From: a bacterium
Lineage (GTDB): Bacteria; Verrucomicrobiota; Verrucomicrobiia; Verrucomicrobiales; Akkermansiaceae
Reading direction: 5' to 3'
Assembly (NCBI GenBank): GCA_018222765.1
Contig: JAAEZT010000006.1
Coordinates: forward strand, 57,921-121,920
Length of the DNA: 64,000 nt
The position numbers and the translations under genes are program-made. Shown piece after piece: positions 40,796 through 49,501 of this stretch; positions within the stretch are counted from its first letter, which is position 1; each line of letters opens with the position of its first letter. The notes beneath the pieces are model-generated. The model worked only from the letters and a program-made list of their open reading frames with translations, did no database searches and had not been told where the DNA came from.

Positions 40796-41710
40796 TCAGT
40801 CTTTGGTAAAGTAATCACCGCTCTGATAACGGCCTGTTTCTTGTTTTCGGATTTGCATCAAAAGGTCATTAGTCAACGAACTCGCTCCAAATCGAAACCA
40901 CTTGTTGTTGAGCCATTTCTCACCGAGGACCTCTTTCACCATAATGAGATACTGAATCGCCAGCTTGGCATTACTAATCCCTCCAGCCGGTTTCATCCCC
41001 ACCATGCGTCCCGTCTCCCCGTAGAAATCTTCAATTGCCTGCAACATTACCAAAGTCACCGGCAAGGTCGCGGCAATAGGGACTTTCCCGGTGGAGGTTT
41101 TAATGAAGTCAGCACCCGCTGCCATCGCGATATCGCTGGCGTAGCGCACGTTGTCGTAAGTCGTCAACTCTCCGGTTTCGAGAATCACTTTCAGATGAGC
41201 TTCTCCGCAAGCGTCCTTACACGATGCAATTTCGTCATAGATCGCCCGATACTCTCCCTGCAAAAACTGTCCGCGCGAAATCACCATATCGATTTCATTC
41301 GCTCCCTGTCCGACCGCATAACGCACTTCAGCGAGGCGTTCCTTCAATCGCATCTGTCCACTGGGAAAAGCCGTCGCTACGCTGGCGACATTCACACCCG
41401 ATCCCTTAACCGCTTTGGCGGCCACCTTCACCATCCTGGGATAAACACAAACGGCCCCCGCTGGTCCCACGCTGGGATCTTCCGGAAGCGGCCGCATCGC
41501 TTTGGCACACATTTGCTGAACCTTTCCGACTGAATCGGCACCTTCCAAAGTCGTCACGTCCAACATCGTCACCGCGAGTTTCAAGGCTGATATCTTCGAC
41601 TCCTTCTTGATACTTCGCGTGCAGAACCGCTTGGCACGCTCCTCGACACCGACCTGGTCAATCGTCGGCGAATTCCGGCGACTGGGAAATGGTAAAACCT
41701 CTGCTTTCAC
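40796..41710 (-). CDS. deoC: Deoxyribose-phosphate aldolase
   Basis: Class I aldolase splitting 2-deoxyribose-5-phosphate into glyceraldehyde-3-phosphate and acetaldehyde. 304 residues, longer than the E. coli enzyme and closer in size to the human-type DERA. Catalytic parts: Asp in ANEIDMVIS, Schiff-base Lys in DFIKTSTGK, and Lys in GMKPAGGIS. First gene of deoC-ALDH-ALDH on the minus strand. The other nucleoside salvage genes (deoB, deoD, cdd) form a separate cluster at 61-63 kb. Confidence 0.96.
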   Translation of the reverse strand: MKAEVLPFPSRRNSPTIDQVGVEERAKRFCTRSIKKESKISALKLAVTMLDVTTLEGADSVGKVQQMCAKAMRPLPEDPSVGPAGAVCVYPRMVKVAAKAVKGSGVNVASVATAFPSGQMRLKERLAEVRYAVGQGANEIDMVISRGQFLQGEYRAIYDEIASCKDACGEAHLKVILETGELTTYDNVRYASDIAMAAGADFIKTSTGKVPIAATLPVTLVMLQAIEDFYGETGRMVGMKPAGGISNAKLAIQYLIMVKEVLGEKWLNNKWFRFGASSLTNDLLMQIRKQETGRYQSGDYFTKD

Positions 41711-41822
41711 TCCTCGAAGAGTAACAACTCACTGATTCTTGGCCACTGATTTTCTTTAGTTCGAAGATTAAATGGACCGTTTTGAGTGGCCGGAGGAAGG
41801 ATTGTCGAAATAGGATTCCCCT

Positions 41823-42923
41823 ATGAGATTCGAAACGCTCCGCCTCCCACTCAATTCAATCATCTGCGCTTTCCTCTGCAGCCTTCCTCTTCAGGCCCAG
41901 GAAAAGAAAACAGAAATTCGATTCACCAGCGTACCGGACATCTTTAATTGGAACATCAGCAATCCCCAACCGGGATGGGAAGACACGCTTGATTGGTTTT
42001 TCAAACTCCTCAAAAAAGAAGGCCCGGATTTTAATCTCAACGCCGGCGACATCATGGATGCCCGTTGGTGGACCAATGCCGAACAGGTAAGAAAGAAGAC
42101 CGAAGAATACTGGACCGGGTTCAACAAGCGCTATGCTGACCACGACCTCAAAGTCTACGTCGCCCCCGGAGACCACGAATATGGTGACGACGGCGGACTC
42201 AAAAAGGGCGACATCGCCCGCGCCTTCGGGAAACAATTCACCGAACTCATGGGCATGCCCAAAAATGGACCGGAGAACCACCTCGGCCGCGCCTTCTTCG
42301 TGCGACAAGATAACCTACTCGTCATCACCCTCGATACCTTCGAGGATGCCGGAAAGAGGTTCGCTTATACCGTCGGACCAAAGCAATTGACCTGGATGGA
42401 GAAGACGCTCGTCGATCATAAAGACGCCGAGTTCGTGATCGTGCAAGGTCACCTCCCCATCGTCGGGCCCGTAAAAAGCAAGAACTCCAGCGCCAGCATG
42501 CTTAAAGACGGCACCAAGTCCCCGCTTTGGAAACTCATGGTGAAGCACAAGGTCGACGCCTACTTCTGCGGCGAGCACCATCGTATCACGGTAAAGAAAC
42601 ACGAGGGCATCTGGCAGATCGTTCACGGCGCCCTTTGGGGAACCCAAACCGACCTCAACTACCTCAGCGGCATCGTAAAACCAGGTGAGATGACTTTAAA
42701 AATCCACGAATTCGATGTAGAATATAGCGGAGGCTACATCGGCGACCACCCCCACCGTGGCGCCAAAAACAAGCCACGCGAAAAAGTTGCGCTCACTGGG
42801 AAGAGTCAAAAAGAAGGGCCTAGGACCACCGGCATGCTGACACTCAAAGCAGGTTCCGATAAGGAAGCCACAACTGGCTGGTTCCGGAAAGCACTGGATG
42901 TTCAGCCGGCTAAGAAAAAGTAA
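41823..42923 (+). CDS. Secreted calcineurin-like metallophosphoesterase
   Basis: 366 residues with signal peptide (MRFETLRLPLNSIICAFLCSLPLQA). Metal-binding motifs of the superfamily appear with variants: NAGDIMDARWW (GD), PGDHEYGDDG (usual GNHE reads GDHE), VQGHLPIVG (His), and CGEHHRI (usual GHxH reads GEHH). It stands alone between the divergent deoC operon and the convergent tRNA. Periplasmic phosphoesterase; substrate not deducible. Confidence 0.82.
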   Translation: MRFETLRLPLNSIICAFLCSLPLQAQEKKTEIRFTSVPDIFNWNISNPQPGWEDTLDWFFKLLKKEGPDFNLNAGDIMDARWWTNAEQVRKKTEEYWTGFNKRYADHDLKVYVAPGDHEYGDDGGLKKGDIARAFGKQFTELMGMPKNGPENHLGRAFFVRQDNLLVITLDTFEDAGKRFAYTVGPKQLTWMEKTLVDHKDAEFVIVQGHLPIVGPVKSKNSSASMLKDGTKSPLWKLMVKHKVDAYFCGEHHRITVKKHEGIWQIVHGALWGTQTDLNYLSGIVKPGEMTLKIHEFDVEYSGGYIGDHPHRGAKNKPREKVALTGKSQKEGPRTTGMLTLKAGSDKEATTGWFRKALDVQPAKKK

Positions 42924-42948
42924 TTTCTTTTTTCCTCCAGTAATAGAG

Positions 42949-42965
42949 CCACAAAAGGTGGTTTT
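42949..42965 (+). terminator. Weak candidate terminator after the metallophosphoesterase
   Basis: CCAC/GTGG 4-bp hairpin with an AAAAG loop followed by TTTT, 25 bases after the stop. Too small to be sure. Confidence 0.25.
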
Positions 42966-42971
42966 AATGGA

Positions 42972-43048
42972 TGGTCGGGGCGACAGGATTCGAACCTGCG
43001 ACCTCTTCACCCCCAGTGAAGCGCGCTACCAAGCTGCGCTACGCCCCG
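42972..43048 (-). tRNA. tRNA-Pro (anticodon GGG)
   Basis: A complete 77-nt cloverleaf on the minus strand, CCA included. The 5' end CGGGGCG pairs with CGCCCCG; discriminator A and an encoded CCA follow (42972-42974). The anticodon arm is CTTCA-CTGGGGG-TGAAG, giving anticodon GGG (reads CCC and CCU). T-arm GCAGG-TTCGAAT-CCTGT is standard. The gene lies 48 bases after the metallophosphoesterase and 61 bases after the stop of proA on the same strand. Confidence 0.97.
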
Positions 43049-43109
43049 ACACATTGCCTTGCAGCGGGCGCGTTTTGCCAGAGATGACGGAATTGGCAAG
43101 AATTTTCCG

Positions 43110-44372
43110 CTAGGCTTTCAGCTGGCCGTCGCCACGCACGCGGTATTGGTAGGAAGTCAACTCGCGGAGGCCCATCGGGCCGCGGGCGTGGAGCTTGTCG
43201 GTGGAAATCCCAATCTCCGCACCAAAGCCGAATTCCTCCCCATCGCTGAAACGGGTCGAGACGTTGTGGAAGACGCAAGCCGAGTCAATTTGGGACATGA
43301 ATTTTTCAGCGGCAATGGAATTGGTGGTCACAATAACCTCGGTATGCTGAGAACTGTATTCGTTGATGTGGTCCACCGCGGATTCCAGTGAATCGACGAT
43401 TTTCACCGCGAGGATGTAGTCGAGGTATTCGGTGGACCAGTCCGCTTCGGTGGCCGCTTTGGCATCGATCACAGCGCAAGTCGCCTCGTCACCTCGCAAT
43501 TCGACGTTTTTTTCAGCCAAGGCTGCTGCGACTTTGGGAAGAAACTCCTCCGCGACCGCTTGATCCACGAGAAGTGTTTCCAGCGCATTGCACACGCTGG
43601 GTTTCTGCGTCTTGGAATCGACGACAATCTTCACCGCCATTTCCTGGTCGGCTTCGGGATGAACATAGGCGTGGCAGATGCCATCGTAGTGCTTAATGAC
43701 AGGCATACGCGCCAGGGAAACGACTGTTTCGATGAGCCCCTTTCCTCCACGAGGAATGATGAGGTCGAGATACTTGTCCATCCCGGCCATCACCGCGACG
43801 CTCTCGCGATCAGTGAAAGGAATGAGCTGAATTGCACCCTCGGGCAGCCCCGCCTTCTCTCCACCGCGTTGCAGGGCAGCAGCCAGAGCACGGTTAGAGT
43901 GAATTGCCTCCGAGCCGCCGCGCAAGATGGTGGCGTTCCCGGATTTCAAACAAAGAACGGCTGCGTCGCTCGTCACATTGGGACGGCTTTCATAAATGAT
44001 CCCGATCACGCCAATGGGCACGCGAAGTTGCTGAATACGGATGCCATTAGGACGATCCCACTCCCCTAAAACTTCTCCAACGGGATCTGGAAGCGTCGAG
44101 ACTTGCTCCACTCCGGCGGCGACTGCTTCGAGGCGTATTTCATCGAGGCGAAGCCGGTCCAATATCGCGCCGGTTAGTCCCCGCTCCTCCCCGGCAGCGA
44201 TGTCCTGGGCATTGGCTTCCAGAATCTCCGAAGCAGCAGCGCGAATTCCTCCGGCCATCGCGCGCAGGATCTCGTTCTTCTCTTCCTCCGAGAGAACAGC
44301 CAAGGCCAATGCGGCCGAGCGGGCTTTTTTGCCCATGGCATACACCTGATCTTTAATCTCCTCGCTGGTCAT
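43110..44372 (-). CDS. proA: Glutamate-5-semialdehyde dehydrogenase (gamma-glutamyl phosphate reductase)
   Basis: Second step of proline synthesis, reducing gamma-glutamyl phosphate with NADPH. From ATG 44372 the protein has 420 residues (MTSEEIKDQVYAMGKKARSAA), the usual length; the frame opens to 44429 but the extra 19 residues are not family-like. Motifs: GVIGIIYESRPNVTSDAA, ILRGGSEAIHSN, LIIPRGGKGLI, and the catalytic Cys in KPSVCNALETLLV. proB is not adjacent. The 272-base gap upstream (44373-44644) to lysA on the same strand shows no feature I can support. Confidence 0.97.
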   Translation of the reverse strand: MTSEEIKDQVYAMGKKARSAALALAVLSEEEKNEILRAMAGGIRAAASEILEANAQDIAAGEERGLTGAILDRLRLDEIRLEAVAAGVEQVSTLPDPVGEVLGEWDRPNGIRIQQLRVPIGVIGIIYESRPNVTSDAAVLCLKSGNATILRGGSEAIHSNRALAAALQRGGEKAGLPEGAIQLIPFTDRESVAVMAGMDKYLDLIIPRGGKGLIETVVSLARMPVIKHYDGICHAYVHPEADQEMAVKIVVDSKTQKPSVCNALETLLVDQAVAEEFLPKVAAALAEKNVELRGDEATCAVIDAKAATEADWSTEYLDYILAVKIVDSLESAVDHINEYSSQHTEVIVTTNSIAAEKFMSQIDSACVFHNVSTRFSDGEEFGFGAEIGISTDKLHARGPMGLRELTSYQYRVRGDGQLKA

Positions 44373-44644
44373 CTCGCTGAAGCCATAGCTCAATTTGGGC
44401 GAAGATAAAAGCGATTCGAAGCAAATCATGCACGGTCTCCGGTCGGATCTGCAGAGCGTAAACCTAACGCGCTACGCAAACAGAGCCATGCAAACCCTGG
44501 AACAACCACAGACCTCGATTGCTTCCAATAACGGCATCAACCCCATCGTCTTCACAATTCAATCGCTCTTTCTCAGGGATCGTCGGATGCTCTCCCACCA
44601 AATTCCACAAGAGCGAACTCACGAAAGCAAAGCTAAAGGCCTGA

Positions 44645-45928
44645 TTATTCTTCCAGACGGAGAATATCCTCAATGGTCTCCCGTCGCGTAATCTGAGTAA
44701 TTGTGCCGTCGCTCTCTCGCCACAATTGAGGCGCACGCCCCAGCGAGTTGTAATTGGACGCCATGGCGTATCCATAAGCACCTCCGTCATGCAAAACAAT
44801 CAAGTCACCTGTTTTTGGCTCAGGCAATTCACGCGGCTGAAGCATTTCAGAATCATCCCGGGTAAAAACATCGCCACTCTCACAAAGCGGACCGGCGATC
44901 ACTACAGGCACATCTTCACGATCATTAACATCCGGCAGCGTAATGCGATGGTACGCACCATACATCGCAGGCCGTACCAAATCGACAAATCCCGCGTCGA
45001 CCATTGCAAAGGTCACGCCAGGTCCTTTTTCGTTGGTCTCGGTTGATTTCACATCGGTCACCCGTGCCACCAAGGAGGCTCCGGGTGCTACGTAGAACCG
45101 GCCGGGCTCAATCTCCAAGCGAAGTTCTTTCCCGGCAACTTCGCTGAGCTTTCTCTGTGCCGAAGCAAATAAATCACGAAGTCGTTCAACTGGAATATCA
45201 GCGTCGGGATCGCGGTAGTTGTGTGGAATTCCTCCACCCAATGAAACTGCTTCGAGGTCTTTGAAAAGAGGAACGATTTCAGCGAACTCATCAGTCAGGC
45301 GCGAAAGATTATCGTGAAGTTCATCAAACTGTGGCCCACTTCCAATGTGCGCGTGGAGCATCACCACCCGCATCCCGGCTGCCTCAGCGGCATCAAGGAC
45401 GGTCTTCGCTTCGGTAATCCAAACGCCATGCTTCGAGCTCGGCCCCCCGGTATCACATTCGTTCACGTGACCGTGACCAAAGCCGGGATTCACCCGCAGT
45501 GATATCGGACCGGCGTATTTCGCCTTTTGCAAATCTCCCACCATTCCCGGTGATCCAACATTGGGAAGAACACCTTCGTCCAGAACCGTCTGGAGCGCGT
45601 TGTCGCGGAAGACATCAGCAGTGAAACAAATCTCGGGAGGAGTATTCCCACCGGAATAACCCGCATGACGCGCGCGCAAAACTTCATTTCCAGAAACCGA
45701 GTCAATCCAAACCCCGGCATCCCTCATTTCCTTGAGCACCTTGGTGGTTGGTGAGGCTTTCATTGCAAAACGAGCCTGCACGCCCGGCGAGTCGGTCGTC
45801 GATACCACGGCATTGATCCGGGCCCTGAGAACATCAGCATCCCATATCCAGAAAGGTGTGCCGTATTCCTCGGCAAGACGTTCCAAAAGCTCGGGATCGG
45901 ATGAAGGAGTATGAGACGGAGTTTTCAC
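44645..45928 (-). CDS. lysA: Diaminopimelate decarboxylase
   Basis: PLP enzyme making L-lysine from meso-diaminopimelate. 427 residues of the alanine-racemase-fold type III decarboxylase family: PLP Lys57 in FAMKASPTTKVL, the pyridoxal phosphate loop SLGGGIPHNY, EPGRFYVAPGASLV and the substrate-binding CESGDVFTRD. An LysA-like paralog acting on another diamine (e.g. carboxynorspermidine) cannot be fully excluded. It diverges from kdsB with a 152-base gap. Confidence 0.88.
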   Translation of the reverse strand: MKTPSHTPSSDPELLERLAEEYGTPFWIWDADVLRARINAVVSTTDSPGVQARFAMKASPTTKVLKEMRDAGVWIDSVSGNEVLRARHAGYSGGNTPPEICFTADVFRDNALQTVLDEGVLPNVGSPGMVGDLQKAKYAGPISLRVNPGFGHGHVNECDTGGPSSKHGVWITEAKTVLDAAEAAGMRVVMLHAHIGSGPQFDELHDNLSRLTDEFAEIVPLFKDLEAVSLGGGIPHNYRDPDADIPVERLRDLFASAQRKLSEVAGKELRLEIEPGRFYVAPGASLVARVTDVKSTETNEKGPGVTFAMVDAGFVDLVRPAMYGAYHRITLPDVNDREDVPVVIAGPLCESGDVFTRDDSEMLQPRELPEPKTGDLIVLHDGGAYGYAMASNYNSLGRAPQLWRESDGTITQITRRETIEDILRLEE

Positions 45929-46025
45929 TGGCGCTACCCATGCGATACCGGCGCGAAAACCTCAAGCGCGATTGCACATCGGATTAATTCATTCGAAAAA
46001 ATCGACCCCGATTCTTCAATTAGCC

Positions 46026-46054
46026 TTGGCAGCTGCATGCGCTGTGCCTAGTTT
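46026..46054 (+). promoter_or_regulatory. Candidate sigma-70 promoter of kdsB-pyrG-nagZ
   Basis: TTGGCA (46026-46031, 5 of 6 to the -35 consensus), 17-base spacer, TAGTTT (46049-46054, 3 of 6 to -10). Transcription would begin near 46061, leaving a leader of about 20 bases that contains the Shine-Dalgarno but excludes the upstream in-frame CTG codons. Confidence 0.4.
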
Positions 46055-46067
46055 TCATAAACCGTCG

Positions 46068-46074
46068 AAGGAGG
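46068..46074 (+). promoter_or_regulatory. Strong Shine-Dalgarno (AAGGAGG) that fixes the non-AUG start of kdsB
   Basis: Seven bases matching the anti-SD perfectly, 6 bases before ATA 46081. It decides the kdsB start because no ATG, GTG or TTG exists in frame between the upstream stop (46021-46023) and well inside the gene. Confidence 0.8.
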
Positions 46075-46080
46075 AACTTT

Positions 46081-46833
46081 ATAGTTACGAAAAAAACGCG
46101 AATCGTTGGCATCATTCCGGCCCGTTGGGCCTCCTCCCGCTTCCCCGGAAAGCCCCTGCATCCGCTTCTGGGAAAACCCCTCCTACAGCATGTTTTCGAA
46201 CGTGCCTCCCAGTGCGCCGAACTCGATGAACTCGTCATCGCCACCGACGACAAACGCATTTCAGATCTTTGCGAAAGCATCGGGGCCCGTGCCGTTCACA
46301 CTCGCGACGATCATCCCTCGGGGACCGACCGCATCACAGAAGCGGCTGCAGCCTGCGAAGAAGTAACCCATGTTATTAACATTCAGGGCGACGAACCCCT
46401 CCTCGAAGCGGAATTAGTGGACACCCTCGCACGCGCTCTCCGCGACGATGACGACCTTCCCATGATAACTGCCGCCAGCCCGGTAGGGGATCCCGAGCTA
46501 ATCGCCGATCCCAACATCGTCAAAGTCGTAATCAGCTCCCAATCCGACGCCCTCTATTTTTCGCGCTCACCGATCCCCTTCCGTCGTGGCAAGATTCCTG
46601 ATCTCCCCACCTATCGCCACCTCGGCATCTATGGCTACCGCGTCGATTTTTTGAATCGATTCATCTCGCTTCCACCCTCGCCCTTGGAGCGAGCCGAGGG
46701 CCTCGAACAACTTCGCGCGCTTGAAGACGGAGCACGCATCAAAGTCCATCTCACCGAGCACGAAGCCATCGGCCTCGACTCTCCTGATCAAATTCCACTC
46801 ATCGAATCTCTCCTCACTGCTGCCCAAAAATGA
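46081..46833 (+). CDS. kdsB: 3-deoxy-manno-octulosonate cytidylyltransferase (CMP-KDO synthetase), probable AUA start
   Basis: Activates KDO with CTP for lipopolysaccharide core synthesis. 250 residues (E. coli about 248): nucleotide-binding [58 protein letters not shown] and HLGIYGYR are all family motifs. The first codon is unusual: the reading frame has no ATG, GTG or TTG before the conserved IVGIIPAR block, whose native proteins need only a few residues before it. ATA at 46081, 6 bases after AAGGAGG, gives (M)[14 protein letters not shown]. The first conventional in-frame starts, GTG 46417 and ATG 46462, would delete the active site. The stop overlaps pyrG by 4 bases. Confidence 0.93.
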   Translation: MVTKKTRIVGIIPARWASSRFPGKPLHPLLGKPLLQHVFERASQCAELDELVIATDDKRISDLCESIGARAVHTRDDHPSGTDRITEAAAACEEVTHVINIQGDEPLLEAELVDTLARALRDDDDLPMITAASPVGDPELIADPNIVKVVISSQSDALYFSRSPIPFRRGKIPDLPTYRHLGIYGYRVDFLNRFISLPPSPLERAEGLEQLRALEDGARIKVHLTEHEAIGLDSPDQIPLIESLLTAAQK

Positions 46834-48434
46834 AATACATCTTCGTCACCGGAGGAGTCGTCTCCTCTCTTGGAAAAGGACTCGCCGCTGCCTCAATCGG
46901 AACTCTGCTTGAACACCGGGGTCTGAAAGTCCTCCTCCAGAAATTCGATCCTTATCTCAATGTCGATCCCGGCACGATGTCGCCGTACCAGCACGGTGAG
47001 GTCTACGTCCTCGACGACGGAGCGGAAACCGATCTCGACCTGGGACACTACGAGCGATTTGCCAACTGCACCCTTTCCCAGACCAACAGCCTGAGTTCGG
47101 GGCAGGTCTTCGAAAACGTCATCAAAAATGAGCGTAAAGGAAAGTATCTTGGCGCCACGGTCCAGTTCATCCCGCACGTCACCGATGAAATCAAAGACCG
47201 CCTTAAGCAGGCCACCGCTGAAAATCCCGACACCGATGTCATCATTACCGAAATTGGCGGCACTGTCGGGGACATCGAAGGGCACCTTTTCCTCGAAGCC
47301 CTCCGTCAATTCGCCCAGGAAGTTGGCCGAGCCAACGTCTGCTTCATCCACGTGACTCTTCTTCCTCTCGTTCGCGCAGCCGGAGAAATTAAAACCAAGC
47401 CGACCCAGCAGTCGGTAGCCAAACTCCGGGAAATCGGAATTCAACCCGACATCATCATTTGCCGCACCGAGCACGAACTCGGCGAAGACAACCGCGCTAA
47501 AATCGCGATGTTCTGCAATGTCCCCGTGCCCAATGTCGTCGCATTCCGGGATGTTGAACACACCATCTACGAATGCCCTCTCGACCTTCGAAAAGACAAG
47601 ATCGACCGCCTTGTTTCAGATGTTCTTGGCGTTGAATCAAACACTCCCGACCTCAGCAAGTGGGAGTCTTTTGTCGAACGCCTGATTCACCCTGAGCACA
47701 GTGTCCGCATCGCGGTTGTCGGGAAATACATCGAGCTTCAGGACGCTTATAAATCAATCTACGAATCGCTCACGATCTCGGGCGCCGAACACAATACCAA
47801 AGTCGAAGTCGTCAAGATCGATGCCGAGCATCTCGAGAAAGCATCCGCTGAAGAAATCATCGGAAAAGTCGATGGCATCCTCATCCCGGGAGGATTTGGC
47901 GATCGCGGTATCGAGGGTAAAATCATTGCCGCGCAGTACGCCCGCGAAAACAAGATACCCTACTTCGGAATCTGCCTCGGCATGCAAATCGCCACCATCG
48001 AATACGCCCGAAACGTCTGCGGCCTCGCCGAAGCCAACTCGACCGAATTCAACAAAGAAGCCGCTCATCCCGTCATCAGTCTGCAGGAAGAACAACAAGG
48101 CATCACCGACATGGGCGCCTCCATGCGTCTCGGCTCCTGTGAATCCATCGTCTTCCCTGACACCAAATCCTTCGAAATTTACGACAAAGCCGACACGATT
48201 CACGAGCGTCATCGCCATCGTTACGAATTCAATCCCGCCTACCGTGAGCAATTTGAGAAAGCCGGACTCGTCATCGCTTCCGTATCCCAGAAAGAAGGCC
48301 TCGTCGAAATCATCGAGGTCCCCGACCATCCATTTTTCGTCGCGGCGCAATTTCACCCCGAGTTCAAATCGAAGCCCAACTCTCCTCATCCCATCTTCTC
48401 TAGCTTCGTCAAGGCCGCCCTTGAGAACTCATGA
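46830..48434 (+). CDS. pyrG: CTP synthase
   Basis: Aminates UTP to CTP with glutamine. 534 residues: N-terminal synthetase domain ([58 protein letters not shown]) and C-terminal class I amidotransferase with nucleophile Cys in FGICLGMQ and His in AQFHPEFKS. Fully canonical. Four-base ATGA overlaps couple it to kdsB upstream, which consumes CTP, and nagZ downstream. Confidence 0.98.
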   Translation: MKYIFVTGGVVSSLGKGLAAASIGTLLEHRGLKVLLQKFDPYLNVDPGTMSPYQHGEVYVLDDGAETDLDLGHYERFANCTLSQTNSLSSGQVFENVIKNERKGKYLGATVQFIPHVTDEIKDRLKQATAENPDTDVIITEIGGTVGDIEGHLFLEALRQFAQEVGRANVCFIHVTLLPLVRAAGEIKTKPTQQSVAKLREIGIQPDIIICRTEHELGEDNRAKIAMFCNVPVPNVVAFRDVEHTIYECPLDLRKDKIDRLVSDVLGVESNTPDLSKWESFVERLIHPEHSVRIAVVGKYIELQDAYKSIYESLTISGAEHNTKVEVVKIDAEHLEKASAEEIIGKVDGILIPGGFGDRGIEGKIIAAQYARENKIPYFGICLGMQIATIEYARNVCGLAEANSTEFNKEAAHPVISLQEEQQGITDMGASMRLGSCESIVFPDTKSFEIYDKADTIHERHRHRYEFNPAYREQFEKAGLVIASVSQKEGLVEIIEVPDHPFFVAAQFHPEFKSKPNSPHPIFSSFVKAALENS

Positions 48435-49498
48435 ACGCCTCCCGCCTCATTGTTGGACTAGAGGGACCCGAGCTTACCCAGGAGGAAATCGCGCTCTTCA
48501 CCGAGATCCGACCGGCGGGATATATTCTCTTCTCCCGCAATCTCGTTTCGCCAATCCAGATTCGCGATCTCACCGACTCTCTCACAGCACTCTCAAGCGA
48601 CATCCCCTTCATCTCCATCGACCAAGAAGGCGGCCGGGTTTGGCGCACCAAGGAATTTAGCGCAGCGCCACCAGATGCGGCCAACTTTGCGGAAAAAGCC
48701 ACCTCCAAACAGATCGCCCGCTTTGGAGCCTTCACCGGACAACTCCTAGAACTCCTGGGGATTAACTTCAACTTTGCCCCCGTCCTCGACCTCGATCATT
48801 TCCCGGAACAAAACAACGGACTTCGTGGTCGCTGTTGGGGAAATGACTCTCAAGACGTCATCAACAAAGCAGGTGTCTTCAACCGCTGGATGCGCAAGCA
48901 AAGAATTCTCTCCTGCGGAAAACATTTCCCAACCAACGGACTCGCCTTGAGCGATCCACATCACGACCTCCCAGTCGCCGATGTTACTATCGAGGAACTC
49001 CTCGCCAGCGACCTTCTCCCCTATACCGCGCTCATGCCCGAGTTGGACGCTATTATGGCCTGCCACCTGAACTTCCCAAAAATCGATCCCAATTATCCGG
49101 CATCCCTCTCCCACAAAATCCTGACCCGCCTACTCCGTGACCAACTCGGATACGAAGGACTGATCCTAACCGACGACCTCGACATGAGAGCGATCGTCAA
49201 CCACTACGGCCGAGGACCCGACATCCGGCTCGCCCTCGAAGCCGGAGCCGACATCGCCCTCGTCTGCCACAACTTCGCCAATCTCCGCGACGTTCTCCCA
49301 CAACTCGACGGCATCGATAACTGGGACACCCTGAACCGGATCGAGAAAGTTTCCAAGCGACTCAAACATCCGCCCAAGTTCACTCAAGAAAAGTGGGACG
49401 CCGTGAACGAAAAGCTCACCGACCTTACCCGCGAAGTCAGCGGCCAGGACCGCTTCGACCCCGAACGCCCTACGCAAAGCCCGGTTGAGGATTACTAA
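48431..49498 (+). CDS. nagZ: Beta-N-acetylhexosaminidase, GH3 family (NagZ-like)
   Basis: Releases GlcNAc from muropeptides in peptidoglycan recycling. 355 residues of the GH3 TIM-barrel: [10 protein letters not shown], the catalytic loop [19 protein letters not shown] and the nucleophile Asp in [12 protein letters not shown]. The usual loop is KH(F/I)PG(H/D)GxxxxD(S/T)H; here Gly-His is Thr-Asn and Ser is Pro, but Lys, His and the Asp-x-His acid/base dyad keep their spacing. No signal peptide, so cytoplasmic as expected. Third gene of kdsB-pyrG-nagZ; its stop lies 3 bases from the stop of the convergent rnr. Confidence 0.9.
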   Translation: MNASRLIVGLEGPELTQEEIALFTEIRPAGYILFSRNLVSPIQIRDLTDSLTALSSDIPFISIDQEGGRVWRTKEFSAAPPDAANFAEKATSKQIARFGAFTGQLLELLGINFNFAPVLDLDHFPEQNNGLRGRCWGNDSQDVINKAGVFNRWMRKQRILSCGKHFPTNGLALSDPHHDLPVADVTIEELLASDLLPYTALMPELDAIMACHLNFPKIDPNYPASLSHKILTRLLRDQLGYEGLILTDDLDMRAIVNHYGRGPDIRLALEAGADIALVCHNFANLRDVLPQLDGIDNWDTLNRIEKVSKRLKHPPKFTQEKWDAVNEKLTDLTREVSGQDRFDPERPTQSPVEDY

Positions 49499-49501
49499 GA
49501 T

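Noticed and set aside
44395-44691. 98-codon plus-strand frame between proA and lysA
   Set aside because: It overlaps both genes antisense, has no recognisable domain and no ribosome-binding site.
46417-46833. kdsB starting at the first in-frame GTG (46417)
   Set aside because: It would remove the nucleotide-binding N-terminal half, which is clearly encoded upstream in the same frame.
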